Assembly (NCBI GenBank): GCA_025618425.1
Contig: CM046838.1
Location: 6,781,655 to 6,845,654 of the forward strand
Direction of reading: 5' to 3'
Length of the DNA: 64,000 bases
Source: Heliocidaris tuberculata
Lineage: Eukaryota > Echinodermata > Echinoidea > Camarodonta > Echinometridae
A model generated the notes under the pieces. It worked only from the letters and a program-made list of their open reading frames with translations, was not told the origin of the DNA and made no database searches. The first letter of the stretch is position 1, and the number at the start of each line of letters is the position of its first letter. The translations under genes were made by a program, and so were the position numbers. Below are positions 63,974-64,000 of this stretch, one piece after another.

Positions 63974-64000
63974 GCTCCCCTCGTTACTTCATAAGAGAGA

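Overview
The window is nuclear DNA from an intron-rich, AT-rich, repeat-laden animal genome. It is probably a marine deuterostome, and most likely a sea urchin. The reasons are an angiopoietin-receptor-like (Tie-like) EGF region, long FN3 tandems, TU/foldback-type transposons whose inverted ends are made of short tandem repeats, many hAT-type non-autonomous elements, and very abundant poly(C)/poly(G) runs. The species call is inference; no ribosomal or mitochondrial marker is present.

Almost all supported coding sequence belongs to one minus-strand gene spanning 63,411 down to 10,817. I rebuilt 22 consecutive exons from splice sites and reading phase, about 1,520 codons, and every junction keeps the frame. 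Reading 5' to 3' the product is: Ig-like domain; three EGF-like modules, the second with a Tie-type LPDPFGC motif; a Thr/Ser/Pro-rich stalk fused to a second Ig-like domain; ten FN3 domains; and a membrane-proximal FN3-like segment that resembles the ectodomain base of receptor tyrosine phosphatases. The signal peptide lies upstream of the window. No transmembrane helix and no kinase or phosphatase domain could be found in the remaining 10 kb, which contains a 500-N assembly gap. At the far left a minus-strand exon (539-672) matches RIC1, the RAB6 exchange-factor subunit.

The introns are packed with repeats. The three largest introns (13.5, 11.2 and 6.7 kb) hold the foldback elements. Three of these have inverted arms made of three different tandem repeats (27.7-29.5 kb, 31.4-38.7 kb, 42.4-45.8 kb). 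One is 5.4 kb long with arms of about 1.5 kb (48.7-54.1 kb), and one is a nearly loop-free 1.5 kb palindrome (55.9-57.5 kb). Three hAT-like elements show 8-bp target duplications (2.4, 8.6 and 34.2 kb). There are decayed non-LTR retrotransposon pieces (33.6-37.0 kb, 62.6 kb), tRNA-derived SINEs, microsatellites and a 36-bp minisatellite (1.3-2.2 kb).

The most interesting signals are a receptor ectodomain that combines Tie-like and RPTP-like parts, a two-domain FN3 module with alternating cysteine patterns present three times in tandem, and the set of tandem-repeat-armed foldback elements within one gene.
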